This document shows, piece by piece, positions 52,244 to 60,048 of a stretch of DNA of 64,000 nucleotides (position 1 is its first letter; each line of letters begins with the position of its first letter). The DNA is taken from NCBI GenBank assembly GCA_947591315.1, contig CANQDD010000011.1:25313-89312 (forward strand), written 5' to 3'. The notes under the pieces were generated by a model that was given only the letters and a program-made list of their open reading frames with translations, did not search any database and had not been told where the DNA came from. Source of the stretch: an uncultured Clostridia bacterium. GTDB lineage: Bacteria; Bacillota; Clostridia; UBA1381. The position numbers and the translations under genes were made by a program.

Positions 52244-54556
52244 CTATTCCTTCCTCGCATACGTTTCCACGCTAAGCTTACCGCCGCTCGAAATATTAAA
52301 TCGCACGTCGCCGTCGCAGTCGGTGCGGTACACAATACTGCCGCGCAGCTTTTCGAGCGTCTCGTCCGCAGGCAGATAATACGTGTTGTTTTCACCCACG
52401 CTTATAACGCCGTAATCGGGAGCAGCCGCCTTGATCCATTCGTCCGACGACGAGGTGCGCGAGCCGTGATGCGCGACCTTCAATATATCCGTTTTCGGGT
52501 CAAAACCCGATTTCAGCAGATTTTTCTCCGCGAACGTCGTCATATCGCCGGTAAACAAAATATCACGTCCGCCGTACGACACCTTGTACACGTATGTCGT
52601 GTCGTTTTCGTCATCGCTTATACCCGTTTTCCGCGCGGGCTTCACTACGCGTATCGTCATACCGTTATTATACCTCAAAACGGTATCGTCTTGCAAGTAG
52701 TGAATTTTCGTGCCGTTTTCCTTCGCCGCTTCCTCGATTTTCTTCCTCCAGTCGCTCCCCTCCATATTGTCGGGCATGAACACATTCTTTACGCGCAGAT
52801 TGTTTATCGCGGCGATTATGCCCTGCACGTGATCCTGATGATAATGGCTCACGAACGCGCTGTCAATAACCGTGATATTCTCCGCTCTCAAATATTCGAG
52901 AAACAGCTTCTCGCCCGGGTCGTAGTCGGAGTACGCGTTGCCGCCGCCTCCGTCTATCAGGACGTTAAAGCGGTACGGCGCGCATATTATCGCGCCGTCG
53001 CCCTGACCGACGTTTACAAATGCCATTTCTATGGAATTAAACCGTCCGACCTCTCTTATCCCGACCGACATGCACAGCGCGGCTGCCGTAAACAGTGCCG
53101 CGAGCATTTGCGTTTTCTTCTTCTTTATATGCTTTACCGCCGCGCATAGTAGCAGCAGGTATATCAAAAATCCCAAAACCGACGGCTTCACGAGCGAATA
53201 CCGCATAAAACCGATTTTATCAATCCATACGGGAATATTTTTAAGCAAATACACCATTGTCGTGACGGCTTGTCCGACTATGGGCGCGTTCCCGAACAGC
53301 GCCAAAAGCGGCACAAAAAGCGGCGACAGCACGAGTATCACACCCACGCAGAATATCATCGCAAACGAAACGAAAATCGAGTAAAACGACACGCCGTTCC
53401 AGAAATACGCGCTTATCGGTATAAGTCCGACCGAGCATATAACGCCGATTACGACCATTCTGCGTATAAAGCGCGGCTTTATGCGCATGAACTGCTTTTC
53501 CGCCGCGTCGTAGAAATAATGTATAAGCACGCTCGACATTATCGACATCACAAATCCCGCGTCAAAATACATGAGCGGATTTATAATACCTATGATTATC
53601 GCGGTCATGCCGATAACGTCAAGGTAGTACACGTACCCGCCGCGCCGTTTGAGTATGATAAACAGTGCGAGCATTATACTCAGCTTCACCGCCGTAATCG
53701 TGCCGAAGTTAAACATGGCGTATATAATAAGTAAAATCACCGTCGCCGCGTCGCGCTTTTTCTTATCGAGAAAACCGAGTACGGCGGTAATAACGGTCAT
53801 AAACAGCATTATATGCAGATACGCGGGATAATAGAACCTTTTAAGTCCCGTCCTGTCGAGCGCCGCGCCGAGCTCCTCGGAAAATTCCTTTTTGTTACCC
53901 GTAAGCACCGCCTTAAGCACAGCCGCATAATCGCCGCCGTACCGCCTTTCAATCGCGTCCGACACGAAGCATTTCACGTACAGTCCGAGCGAGTACGGCG
54001 AAAAGTCGCGTATCACATACGGCGCGTACGCCGCGCTGCCCGCGTACGTCTTAAAGAATATGCCGCGGCTCTTGTAGTACCGCGCGTAGTCAAAGCCGTT
54101 CTCGTTCATTTTAGTCGGCAGATTTTTTATTATTCCGCCGAAGCTCACCGTGTCGCCGTACTCAAATTTAGACGGCGTTGTCACGAGCAGCTTACCGTCC
54201 GCGTCAACGCTCTCACCGGCGTAGCTCATCGCGCCTATCGTCACGACATACCGGTTGTTACTCTCCGAAAACGTCGGAATTTCCGACACGCGCCCCGTCA
54301 CAGTCACATACCTGTCAACGTAATCGCTCAAAACAAGCCTGTCTGTATCGGCGGCATAGCGGCAGAGAAACACTCCCATGCAGAACGCGAACGCCATTAT
54401 CGGAATTTTTATGTTAAATCCACGTTTAAAAATCGCTTTAATTGTCAATACCAATATAAGGGATAAAAGGAAAATAGCCGCAAACGACGGCGGCACCCTG
54501 CCGCTCAGATAAATACCCGCCGCGAACACCACGGCAATTCTTATGTATTCTATCAC
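52244..54556 (-). CDS. comEC: ComEC/Rec2 DNA-uptake channel protein
   Basis: 770 residues. N-terminal membrane helices and OB-like domain (~60-160, DUF4131), a Competence domain with many helices (~225-500), and a C-terminal metallo-beta-lactamase domain (SHYHQDHVQGI, FTGDMTTFAE, KVAHHGSRTSSS). It carries single-stranded DNA across the membrane in natural transformation. All three domains are intact. It starts at GTG with GAAGGGGG. Confidence 0.93.
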   Translation of the reverse strand: MIEYIRIAVVFAAGIYLSGRVPPSFAAIFLLSLILVLTIKAIFKRGFNIKIPIMAFAFCMGVFLCRYAADTDRLVLSDYVDRYVTVTGRVSEIPTFSESNNRYVVTIGAMSYAGESVDADGKLLVTTPSKFEYGDTVSFGGIIKNLPTKMNENGFDYARYYKSRGIFFKTYAGSAAYAPYVIRDFSPYSLGLYVKCFVSDAIERRYGGDYAAVLKAVLTGNKKEFSEELGAALDRTGLKRFYYPAYLHIMLFMTVITAVLGFLDKKKRDAATVILLIIYAMFNFGTITAVKLSIMLALFIILKRRGGYVYYLDVIGMTAIIIGIINPLMYFDAGFVMSIMSSVLIHYFYDAAEKQFMRIKPRFIRRMVVIGVICSVGLIPISAYFWNGVSFYSIFVSFAMIFCVGVILVLSPLFVPLLALFGNAPIVGQAVTTMVYLLKNIPVWIDKIGFMRYSLVKPSVLGFLIYLLLLCAAVKHIKKKKTQMLAALFTAAALCMSVGIREVGRFNSIEMAFVNVGQGDGAIICAPYRFNVLIDGGGGNAYSDYDPGEKLFLEYLRAENITVIDSAFVSHYHQDHVQGIIAAINNLRVKNVFMPDNMEGSDWRKKIEEAAKENGTKIHYLQDDTVLRYNNGMTIRVVKPARKTGISDDENDTTYVYKVSYGGRDILFTGDMTTFAEKNLLKSGFDPKTDILKVAHHGSRTSSSDEWIKAAAPDYGVISVGENNTYYLPADETLEKLRGSIVYRTDCDGDVRFNISSGGKLSVETYARKE

Positions 54557-54836
54557 GCGTTATCCCCCTTCCCTATCATACGCATAATTGTACCACAACA
54601 GATAAATCAAGGCAATTTTTGTGAGTCGTTTTGTAACATTTGTAATGCGTATGTAACATAACTCCGCAAATCAAGCGATGAAAAAAGTGTATTTTCGTAT
54701 AATTTGGGTTGAATGTACCAAATTGCTACGCTTTGTCATGTAAATACTGCACAATAAATACTGCCTTTTTTATTGCAAAAGTCACATTAAAGTTACGATT
54801 GTGTTACAAAATAAAGACATTCAGATTAAAAAAGTG
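54557..54836. other. AT-rich spacer upstream of the SH3-NlpC gene
   Basis: About 280 bases without an ORF or clear repeats; TGTAACA-like stretches only. Confidence 0.4.
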
Positions 54837-54865
54837 TTGACAAACGGAAATAAGTGGTGTATAAT
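54837..54865 (+). promoter_or_regulatory. Sigma-A promoter of the SH3-NlpC/P60 gene
   Basis: TTGACA (54837-54842), 17 bases, TATAAT (54860-54865), starting near 54872. Confidence 0.75.
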
Positions 54866-54913
54866 GCTTTTTGTAATGTTTTGGTAATAATTTGGTAACC
54901 AAAACGAAATTTT

Positions 54914-54941
54914 AGTAAAGTTTTGGAAATAAAACTTTACT
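54914..54941 (+). promoter_or_regulatory. 5'-UTR hairpin before the SH3-NlpC/P60 gene
   Basis: AGTAAAGTTTT (54914-54924) pairs perfectly with AAAACTTTACT (54931-54941) 10 bases before TAGGAGG. No T-run follows. It may stabilise the mRNA or be an operator. Confidence 0.45.
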
Positions 54942-54966
54942 ATACACATTTAGGAGGTTATATTTT

Positions 54967-56187
54967 ATGAGGAACTTTAAACATTCGGCAATCGTGATTA
55001 TTGCGGTTGCGATGATAAGTTCGCTTACCGCGGCGCAGTTCGCGGACATGAAAGACAGCAAAATCGAACGTGAGCAGAGAATTAACGCTGCGGCGGCTTC
55101 CGACAGTATAACAATCGCGGAAAAGGAGCTTGACGGCGCGGCTACGGGCAGCGCGGAGCTCACCGTCGGAGATGAAACCGAAGCCGCGCAGGAGGAAGCG
55201 ACCGAGAGTGAAATCGCGGCAAAGAGCTTTCTCCCCATCGCGTACGTTATATCATCGGAGGGCGAGGTAAACGTAATGGCTATGCCGTCCGACGATGCCG
55301 AAACGGTCGGCAGCATTGCCGTTGGCTCGGAGGTTCAGATTACGGAAAGCTCCGAGGGCTGGTACAAAATCGTTGACGACGGCGGTCTTGCGGGATACGT
55401 AAAGAGCGATTTCGTTACGCAGAACAGCTCCGCCGCAAACGAAGCGAAGATGAGCGTTGACAACTACAAAATCGCGCAGGTTCACGTAAACGGCGGCTCG
55501 GTAAGAGTAAGAGCCGCGGCAAGCACCGACAGCGACATTCTGGACGAGCTTGAGGACGGCAGATACGCTTATATTTTGGGCGGTGAGGACGACTTTATTA
55601 AAATCTGCTACGGCGCGGAATACAACGAGGGTTACGTAATAAACACCTCACTTGAATTTGTCGGCGAGTGGGAGGATAAGGACGAGCTTCGCGCAAAGCA
55701 GCAGGAGGTCAAGGAAGCTAAAGAGGCGGCAGCGAGAGCGGAAGAGCTCGCGCGTCAAAACGCGCAGGCGGCAGGCGTGGCAGACGCTGTTAAATCGGTA
55801 TCGGCGGCGCCCGCGGCAAGCGGCAAGGGACAGGCTATCGTAAACACCGCCATGCAGTACCTCGGCGTACCCTACGTTTGGGGCGGCACATCACCCTCGG
55901 GCTTCGACTGCTCGGGACTTGTGCAGTACGTATGCAGCAAGAACGGCATCAGCGTTGCGCGTGTCGCGGCTGACCAGAGAAACTGCGGCTCGTACGTAAG
56001 CCGTGAGAATCTCCAGCCGGGCGACCTCGTATTCTTTGCGAAGGGCGGCAATATTCACCACGTCGGCATCTATATCGGCGACGGCAACATGATACACGCG
56101 CCGCAGACCGGCGACGTCGTAAAGGTATCGTCGATCAACACCGAGTACCGCATAGCGCAGTACGCGGGCGCGGTTAGAGTTTATTGA
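54967..56187 (+). CDS. Secreted SH3b-SH3b-NlpC/P60 endopeptidase
   Basis: 406 residues. Signal sequence, linker, SH3b domain 1 (~95-155, VNVMAMPSDDAETVGSIAVG) and SH3b domain 2 (~170-235, VRVRAAASTDSDILDEL), an Ala/Glu-rich helix (~240-275), then NlpC/P60 with Cys in GFDCSGLVQYV and His in IHHVGIYIGDG and MIHAPQTG. A peptidoglycan D,L-endopeptidase. TAGGAGG precedes the ATG. Confidence 0.9.
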   Translation: MRNFKHSAIVIIAVAMISSLTAAQFADMKDSKIEREQRINAAAASDSITIAEKELDGAATGSAELTVGDETEAAQEEATESEIAAKSFLPIAYVISSEGEVNVMAMPSDDAETVGSIAVGSEVQITESSEGWYKIVDDGGLAGYVKSDFVTQNSSAANEAKMSVDNYKIAQVHVNGGSVRVRAAASTDSDILDELEDGRYAYILGGEDDFIKICYGAEYNEGYVINTSLEFVGEWEDKDELRAKQQEVKEAKEAAARAEELARQNAQAAGVADAVKSVSAAPAASGKGQAIVNTAMQYLGVPYVWGGTSPSGFDCSGLVQYVCSKNGISVARVAADQRNCGSYVSRENLQPGDLVFFAKGGNIHHVGIYIGDGNMIHAPQTGDVVKVSSINTEYRIAQYAGAVRVY

Positions 56188-56214
56188 TTGGCACCGGCAA
56201 AAACAAACAATGAC

Positions 56215-56258
56215 AAAAAGACCTCCTGTGGTAAAATAAAACCATAGGAGGTCTTTTA
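56215..56258. terminator. Bidirectional terminator
   Basis: AAAAAGACCTCCTGTGGT-AAAATAAA-ACCATAGGAGGTCTTTT, between convergent genes. Confidence 0.8.
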
Positions 56259-56280
56259 ATATGCCATGAAGAAACGTCAT

Positions 56281-57174
56281 TTATTCATTTTCATTTATCA
56301 TATGCTCCAGTCTTGCGGGGATTTCGTTTGTGACGATAAAGTCAACGCCGTAACCGAAATAATCCTCGGCGACGTCCTCCTCGTCAACCGCCCACACCGC
56401 GCAGTACAAGCCGCTGTCGTGCGTTTTCTGCACCGCTTTTTTGTCAACCTGCGGATAGTTGTAGAGAACACCCTTTTCTCCCTCGATTTCCTCCATTGCC
56501 TTTATATTGTCCTCGTACGGCTCAGGATAATAGCCTATGTTGAGAACGGGGATCTTACTGTCGCGCGACCTTATCTCCTTCAAATCCTTTACCGCGCCGA
56601 TTATCACGCTGCTGTTATCCATACCGCGCTCGTAAATTACGGACAGGAACGCGTCGTAATTCTTTACCGTCTTTATCTCGATCACAGCCGTGCAGCCGTA
56701 TTTTCCGCATATATCGAGATATTCCTCAAACGTCGGTATCCTGCGGTTTTCGGTGCGTGTCAGGTAATTTCCCGTATCTATGCTATATTCACCGAGCTTT
56801 TCGAGCGTGAAGTCCGTAACCTTACCCTCTCCGTCGGTGGTGCGATCGAGCGTGTCGTCGTGTATGCACACGAACGCGCCGTCGCTCGTTTCGGAAATAT
56901 CGGTTTCTATACCCCAAAAACCCATCTTGCCCGCAAATTCAAACGCCGCGATACTGTTTTCGGGCGCGTAGCCGGAGTACCCTCGGTGCGCCGCGAACCG
57001 TTCGCCCTCGCCGCCGAGCACCGGCATATTTTCACTCTGCGCGTTGGCGCTCATGCCGCTCGGCATGGGGACGGGCGTGTACTCGTCCTCCGACGGGAAT
57101 ATCCACGCTAATATCGCAGCCGACGAAAACAGGATTATAGCCAGTATCCACAGCTTTTTCCTAATATTATACAT
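56281..57174 (-). CDS. Membrane-anchored glycerophosphodiester phosphodiesterase
   Basis: 297 residues. One N-terminal TM helix (8-26), then a GDPD barrel: FAAHRGYSGYAPENSIAAF with catalytic His, GIETDISETSDGAFVCIHDDTLDR, AVIEIK and a C-terminal DFIVTNEIPA. It hydrolyses glycerophosphodiesters, probably at the outer face. It starts two bases after the stalk-domain gene, in one operon. Confidence 0.9.
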   Translation of the reverse strand: MYNIRKKLWILAIILFSSAAILAWIFPSEDEYTPVPMPSGMSANAQSENMPVLGGEGERFAAHRGYSGYAPENSIAAFEFAGKMGFWGIETDISETSDGAFVCIHDDTLDRTTDGEGKVTDFTLEKLGEYSIDTGNYLTRTENRRIPTFEEYLDICGKYGCTAVIEIKTVKNYDAFLSVIYERGMDNSSVIIGAVKDLKEIRSRDSKIPVLNIGYYPEPYEDNIKAMEEIEGEKGVLYNYPQVDKKAVQKTHDSGLYCAVWAVDEEDVAEDYFGYGVDFIVTNEIPARLEHMINENE

Positions 57175-57175
57175 C

Positions 57176-58141
57176 TTACTCGGTTCTTATTATAACGGCT
57201 TGCTGTTCTCCGTCCCAATCGACCGTAAATCCGACCATATCGCTTATATCGCGTATCTTGAAGTAGGTGCTGCCGTTTATGTTATAGGAAAGCATATCTC
57301 TCGCCTCTCCGTCCACGTAAACGGGCGCTCCGCTCTGATTGACGTTCAAAGCCGTTTCCCTTTCTCCGCTCAGCTCACCGCCGACAATGGTGTATTTCAC
57401 TCCGCGGGAAATTGTTATTCCTCCGAGGCTCGAATCCCACGCCACATCGAACCGCGACGCCGTTGTTCTTAAAAGCATGGCAATATCGCGGATTTTGTAA
57501 TAATTCGAGTCGTTTACCGTATATCCTGAAATCTCGACGCTCTCGCCGTCAACGATAAATTTCGCGTTCGAGTTCGTCGCCGTGAGCGTGTTTATACTGT
57601 CGTACCCGTCCACGAAGCTCTTTATCTTTGTTCTGTTCGGATAGCCGTTCGTCAGAAAATCCCTGCCGTATATGTCGCTGTACGGAACGGTCGGGTACAT
57701 GTTCACGTAGGATTTAAGTATCTTCTGCGCCGTCAGCGCCTTACCGTCAAACATCAGCTTGTAGTAATTTATGACGGACGAATACCGCGGCACCTCGCGT
57801 CCCACGAAAATAAGCCGTCCGTTGTCGTTGTAAACCGTAATATCCGCAAGACACGTTCCTATTATATTTCCGGGAAGCTCTATTGACGAAATGGAATTTC
57901 CGTTCATTGTAAATCCCGCGCTTATGCCGCCGTCCGCGCCGTCACGGAGAACAAACGCCTCGGGTATGCCGTCGCTGTCAAGGTCCGTGAGCGCGACGTT
58001 GTTGTACGTCGGATCGGACGACATGACCTTCATTATACGCGTCACAAACGCTTCGCGCCAGCTTTCCGCCGCAAGCGACGGGATCTGCACCGCGCACGTT
58101 ATGAGCGCGGCGGTAAGTATTGCCGAAATTATCTTTTTCAT
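57176..58141 (-). CDS. Secreted copper-amine-oxidase stalk-domain protein
   Basis: 321 residues. A signal peptide is followed by a ~130-residue region with an EF-like DLDSDGIPEAF, then two stalk modules (~175-240 and ~255-321), each with the YKIRDIA / FKIRDIS pattern and a terminal VAWDSSLGGITI / VDWDGEQQAVII strand. Such modules bind or space surface proteins; the oxidase catalytic domain is absent. First gene of the operon with GDPD. Confidence 0.75.
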   Translation of the reverse strand: MKKIISAILTAALITCAVQIPSLAAESWREAFVTRIMKVMSSDPTYNNVALTDLDSDGIPEAFVLRDGADGGISAGFTMNGNSISSIELPGNIIGTCLADITVYNDNGRLIFVGREVPRYSSVINYYKLMFDGKALTAQKILKSYVNMYPTVPYSDIYGRDFLTNGYPNRTKIKSFVDGYDSINTLTATNSNAKFIVDGESVEISGYTVNDSNYYKIRDIAMLLRTTASRFDVAWDSSLGGITISRGVKYTIVGGELSGERETALNVNQSGAPVYVDGEARDMLSYNINGSTYFKIRDISDMVGFTVDWDGEQQAVIIRTE

Positions 58142-58222
58142 ATTTAAAACCTCGCTTGTTTACTGTTTGTGGATTTAACTGTTATTATACTAAACTTTTG
58201 CGCCGTTGTCAAATCCGGTCTT

Positions 58223-58258
58223 AAAAAAGCGAAAATACCCGCGCACAGAGCGCGGGTT
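58223..58258 (-). terminator. Terminator of the YdcF-like gene
   Basis: Minus strand CCCGCGC-TCTGT-GCGCGGG then TATTTTCGCTTTTTT. Confidence 0.65.
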
Positions 58259-58262
58259 TACA

Positions 58263-58985
58263 TCAGTTAAAATAGTAGCGCACGGAGGCTATCTCCGCCA
58301 GAATTTCCCTTGCGCAGCACGCCGGAAGCTGCTGCCACGGCGTCGGAGAGCCTATGTGAGCGGCGTTTTTTATGCCGCACAGGTCAGCCATCTGCAGCGA
58401 GCGCAGAACATGAAACTCACTCGTTATAAACGCCGTCCTTTCGTCGTTCACTATACTCTTCGCGTTTACAAAGCTCTCGTGTGTATTGAACGCGCTCTCG
58501 TCAACCATGATACGGCTGTCGTCTATGCCGTTTGATACAAGATAATTATTCATTGCCCGCGCCTCCGACATCGAGCCGATACTGCTCCGCGAACCCGAAA
58601 CGATCGCCGTCACTCCCGGGTGACCGTTCAGATAACGCACGGCGGTATCGAGACGGCTTTTGAGTATATCTGTAGGCTCACCGTCCTTTAAGGGCGAGCC
58701 GAGCACGATCACATACTCCTCATTGCCCTTATCACTGTCGAGCCTTCCCATAACGCATACAAAACACGAGTACAGCACGCATATTGACAGCACCGCAACA
58801 AACAACCCCTTCAAAAATTTAAGGAACTTTTTCGCGCGAAACGCGTCGTAAAATGACGCCCACAGAAGAAACGAGATGCCGAACGCCACGACAACTCCCT
58901 CTCCGACCTCCATAGAACCGATATATCCGCAGTAAAGACCGTCCAGCGACAGGGCAAGACCTATGATGAACAGTATAATTCTCAT
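58263..58985 (-). CDS. YdcF/ElyC-family membrane protein (DUF218)
   Basis: 240 residues. N-terminal TM helices (~1-25, 28-42, 60-78), then a DUF218 domain: YVIVLGSPLKDGEPTDILKS, VSGSRSSIGSMSEARAM, DDSRIMVDESAFNTHESF and FITSEFHVLRS. Relatives act in envelope biogenesis, but the reaction is uncertain. ATG 58985 follows GAGGTGA; upstream codons overlap the spacer before the tRNA. Confidence 0.82.
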   Translation of the reverse strand: MRIILFIIGLALSLDGLYCGYIGSMEVGEGVVVAFGISFLLWASFYDAFRAKKFLKFLKGLFVAVLSICVLYSCFVCVMGRLDSDKGNEEYVIVLGSPLKDGEPTDILKSRLDTAVRYLNGHPGVTAIVSGSRSSIGSMSEARAMNNYLVSNGIDDSRIMVDESAFNTHESFVNAKSIVNDERTAFITSEFHVLRSLQMADLCGIKNAAHIGSPTPWQQLPACCAREILAEIASVRYYFN

Positions 58986-59087
58986 GTCAATCACCTCACA
59001 GTTTATGCTACTCTCTAATATATCAAACAGCGCGGTTTTTGTCAATTCCCGCCGCGCTAAGTTTTTTGATTTTTTTCAAAAAAACTG

Positions 59088-59116
59088 TTGACAAAATCAT
59101 TTTCGTATGTTATTAT
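59088..59116 (+). promoter_or_regulatory. Sigma-A promoter of tRNA-Lys
   Basis: TTGACA (59088-59093), 17 bases, TATTAT (59111-59116), 30 bases before the tRNA. Confidence 0.65.
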
Positions 59117-59146
59117 ACTATTCGTTGCCGAAGAAATACGGTATAT

Positions 59147-59222
59147 GCGTGATTAGCTCAGTTGGTAGAGCACCTGACTCTTAATCAGGGTGTCCAGGGT
59201 TCGAGCCCCTGATCGCGTACCA
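59147..59222 (+). tRNA. tRNA-Lys (anticodon CTT)
   Basis: 76 nt with acceptor GCGTGAT/ATCGCGT (containing two G-U type pairs), D-arm TAGCTCAGTTGGTAGAGC, anticodon loop CTCTTAA with CTT at 59180-59182, T-arm GGTTCGAGCCC, and an encoded CCA. Confidence 0.93.
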
Positions 59223-59261
59223 AAAAAGTCACCTTAAACGAATGTTTAAGGTGACTTTTTT
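59223..59261 (+). terminator. Terminator of tRNA-Lys
   Basis: AAAAGTCACCTTAAAC-GAAT-GTTTAAGGTGACTTTTTT directly after the CCA end. Confidence 0.85.
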
Positions 59262-59273
59262 CATGCTTACTTA

Positions 59274-60032
59274 TCAGCCGTACAGTCCCGCCCTGTCGTT
59301 CGCGGCGAATATGCGCAGCATATCCATCGTCAGACCGAGCCGACCTTCCTCACCGCCGACTAAAATACCTTTGTCCATCAATTTTTGAATGGTCGGCTTT
59401 GCCCATGACGGCATATTGTCGTCCATATAATCATAAATCATAGGCTTCAGCTCGTTTATCTCCTTTTTAAGCTTCTCGTACTGCGTCTGCGTCATCTCGC
59501 CGCCTCCTTTACTGTGTCCGCCCGTTACCGCTTCCGCGATTGCTTCTGCAACGCGCTGCGCGCCGAGCTTGTGGTACAGATCCACATCTGACGCCGTATC
59601 GACGAAGCACACCTCAACGAGCATCGCTTTCGCGTTTGTTCTGCGCAGAACATACAGTCCGGAACCGTCCTTTACGCCCCTGTCGGTAAATCCGAGCGCG
59701 TGCAGCTTCTCACATGCCGCGACCGCTTCCGCGTGACGCTGGCCTCCGTATGTAAACACCTCGCTGCCCTTACCGCCGCCGGAATTAAAGTGTATCGACA
59801 CGAACAAATCGAGCGGCTGCGCGTTTGCCATTCGGCATATCGCCTCAAGATTGTTACCCTCGCTGTTAGAGTAATCGTCCGTGCAGTCTGCAACGGTGTG
59901 ACCCGCTTTTTTCAAAACTTCTATAAGGCGCTTGCCCACCTCGCGCGTCTCTTTGCTCTCGTCGATAAGTCCAACCGCTCCGCACCCCGGATAACCGCTG
60001 ACCGTATGACCGCAGTTAACTCCTATTCTCAT
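59274..60032 (-). CDS. N-acetylmuramoyl-L-alanine amidase (endolysin-like)
   Basis: 252 residues. Amidase_3 domain (~1-170): NCGHTVSGYPGCGAVG (zinc His), DLFVSIHFNSGGGKGSEVF (zinc His) and AMLVEVCFVDTASD (catalytic Glu). The C-terminal ~60 residues (SWAKPTIQKLMDKGILVGGE) resemble tails of clostridial phage lysins. No signal peptide. Start ATG 60032 has AAAGGAGG; upstream codons run into the neighbouring gene. It sits 17 bases after the 756-residue protein, in one operon. Confidence 0.85.
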   Translation of the reverse strand: MRIGVNCGHTVSGYPGCGAVGLIDESKETREVGKRLIEVLKKAGHTVADCTDDYSNSEGNNLEAICRMANAQPLDLFVSIHFNSGGGKGSEVFTYGGQRHAEAVAACEKLHALGFTDRGVKDGSGLYVLRRTNAKAMLVEVCFVDTASDVDLYHKLGAQRVAEAIAEAVTGGHSKGGGEMTQTQYEKLKKEINELKPMIYDYMDDNMPSWAKPTIQKLMDKGILVGGEEGRLGLTMDMLRIFAANDRAGLYG

Positions 60033-60048
60033 AGCTTTTCCTCCTTTC

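Noticed and set aside
59147..60032. tRNA-Lys as an attachment site for a prophage
   Set aside because: No duplicated 3' tRNA end and no integrase were found in the window; the tRNA is followed by its own terminator.
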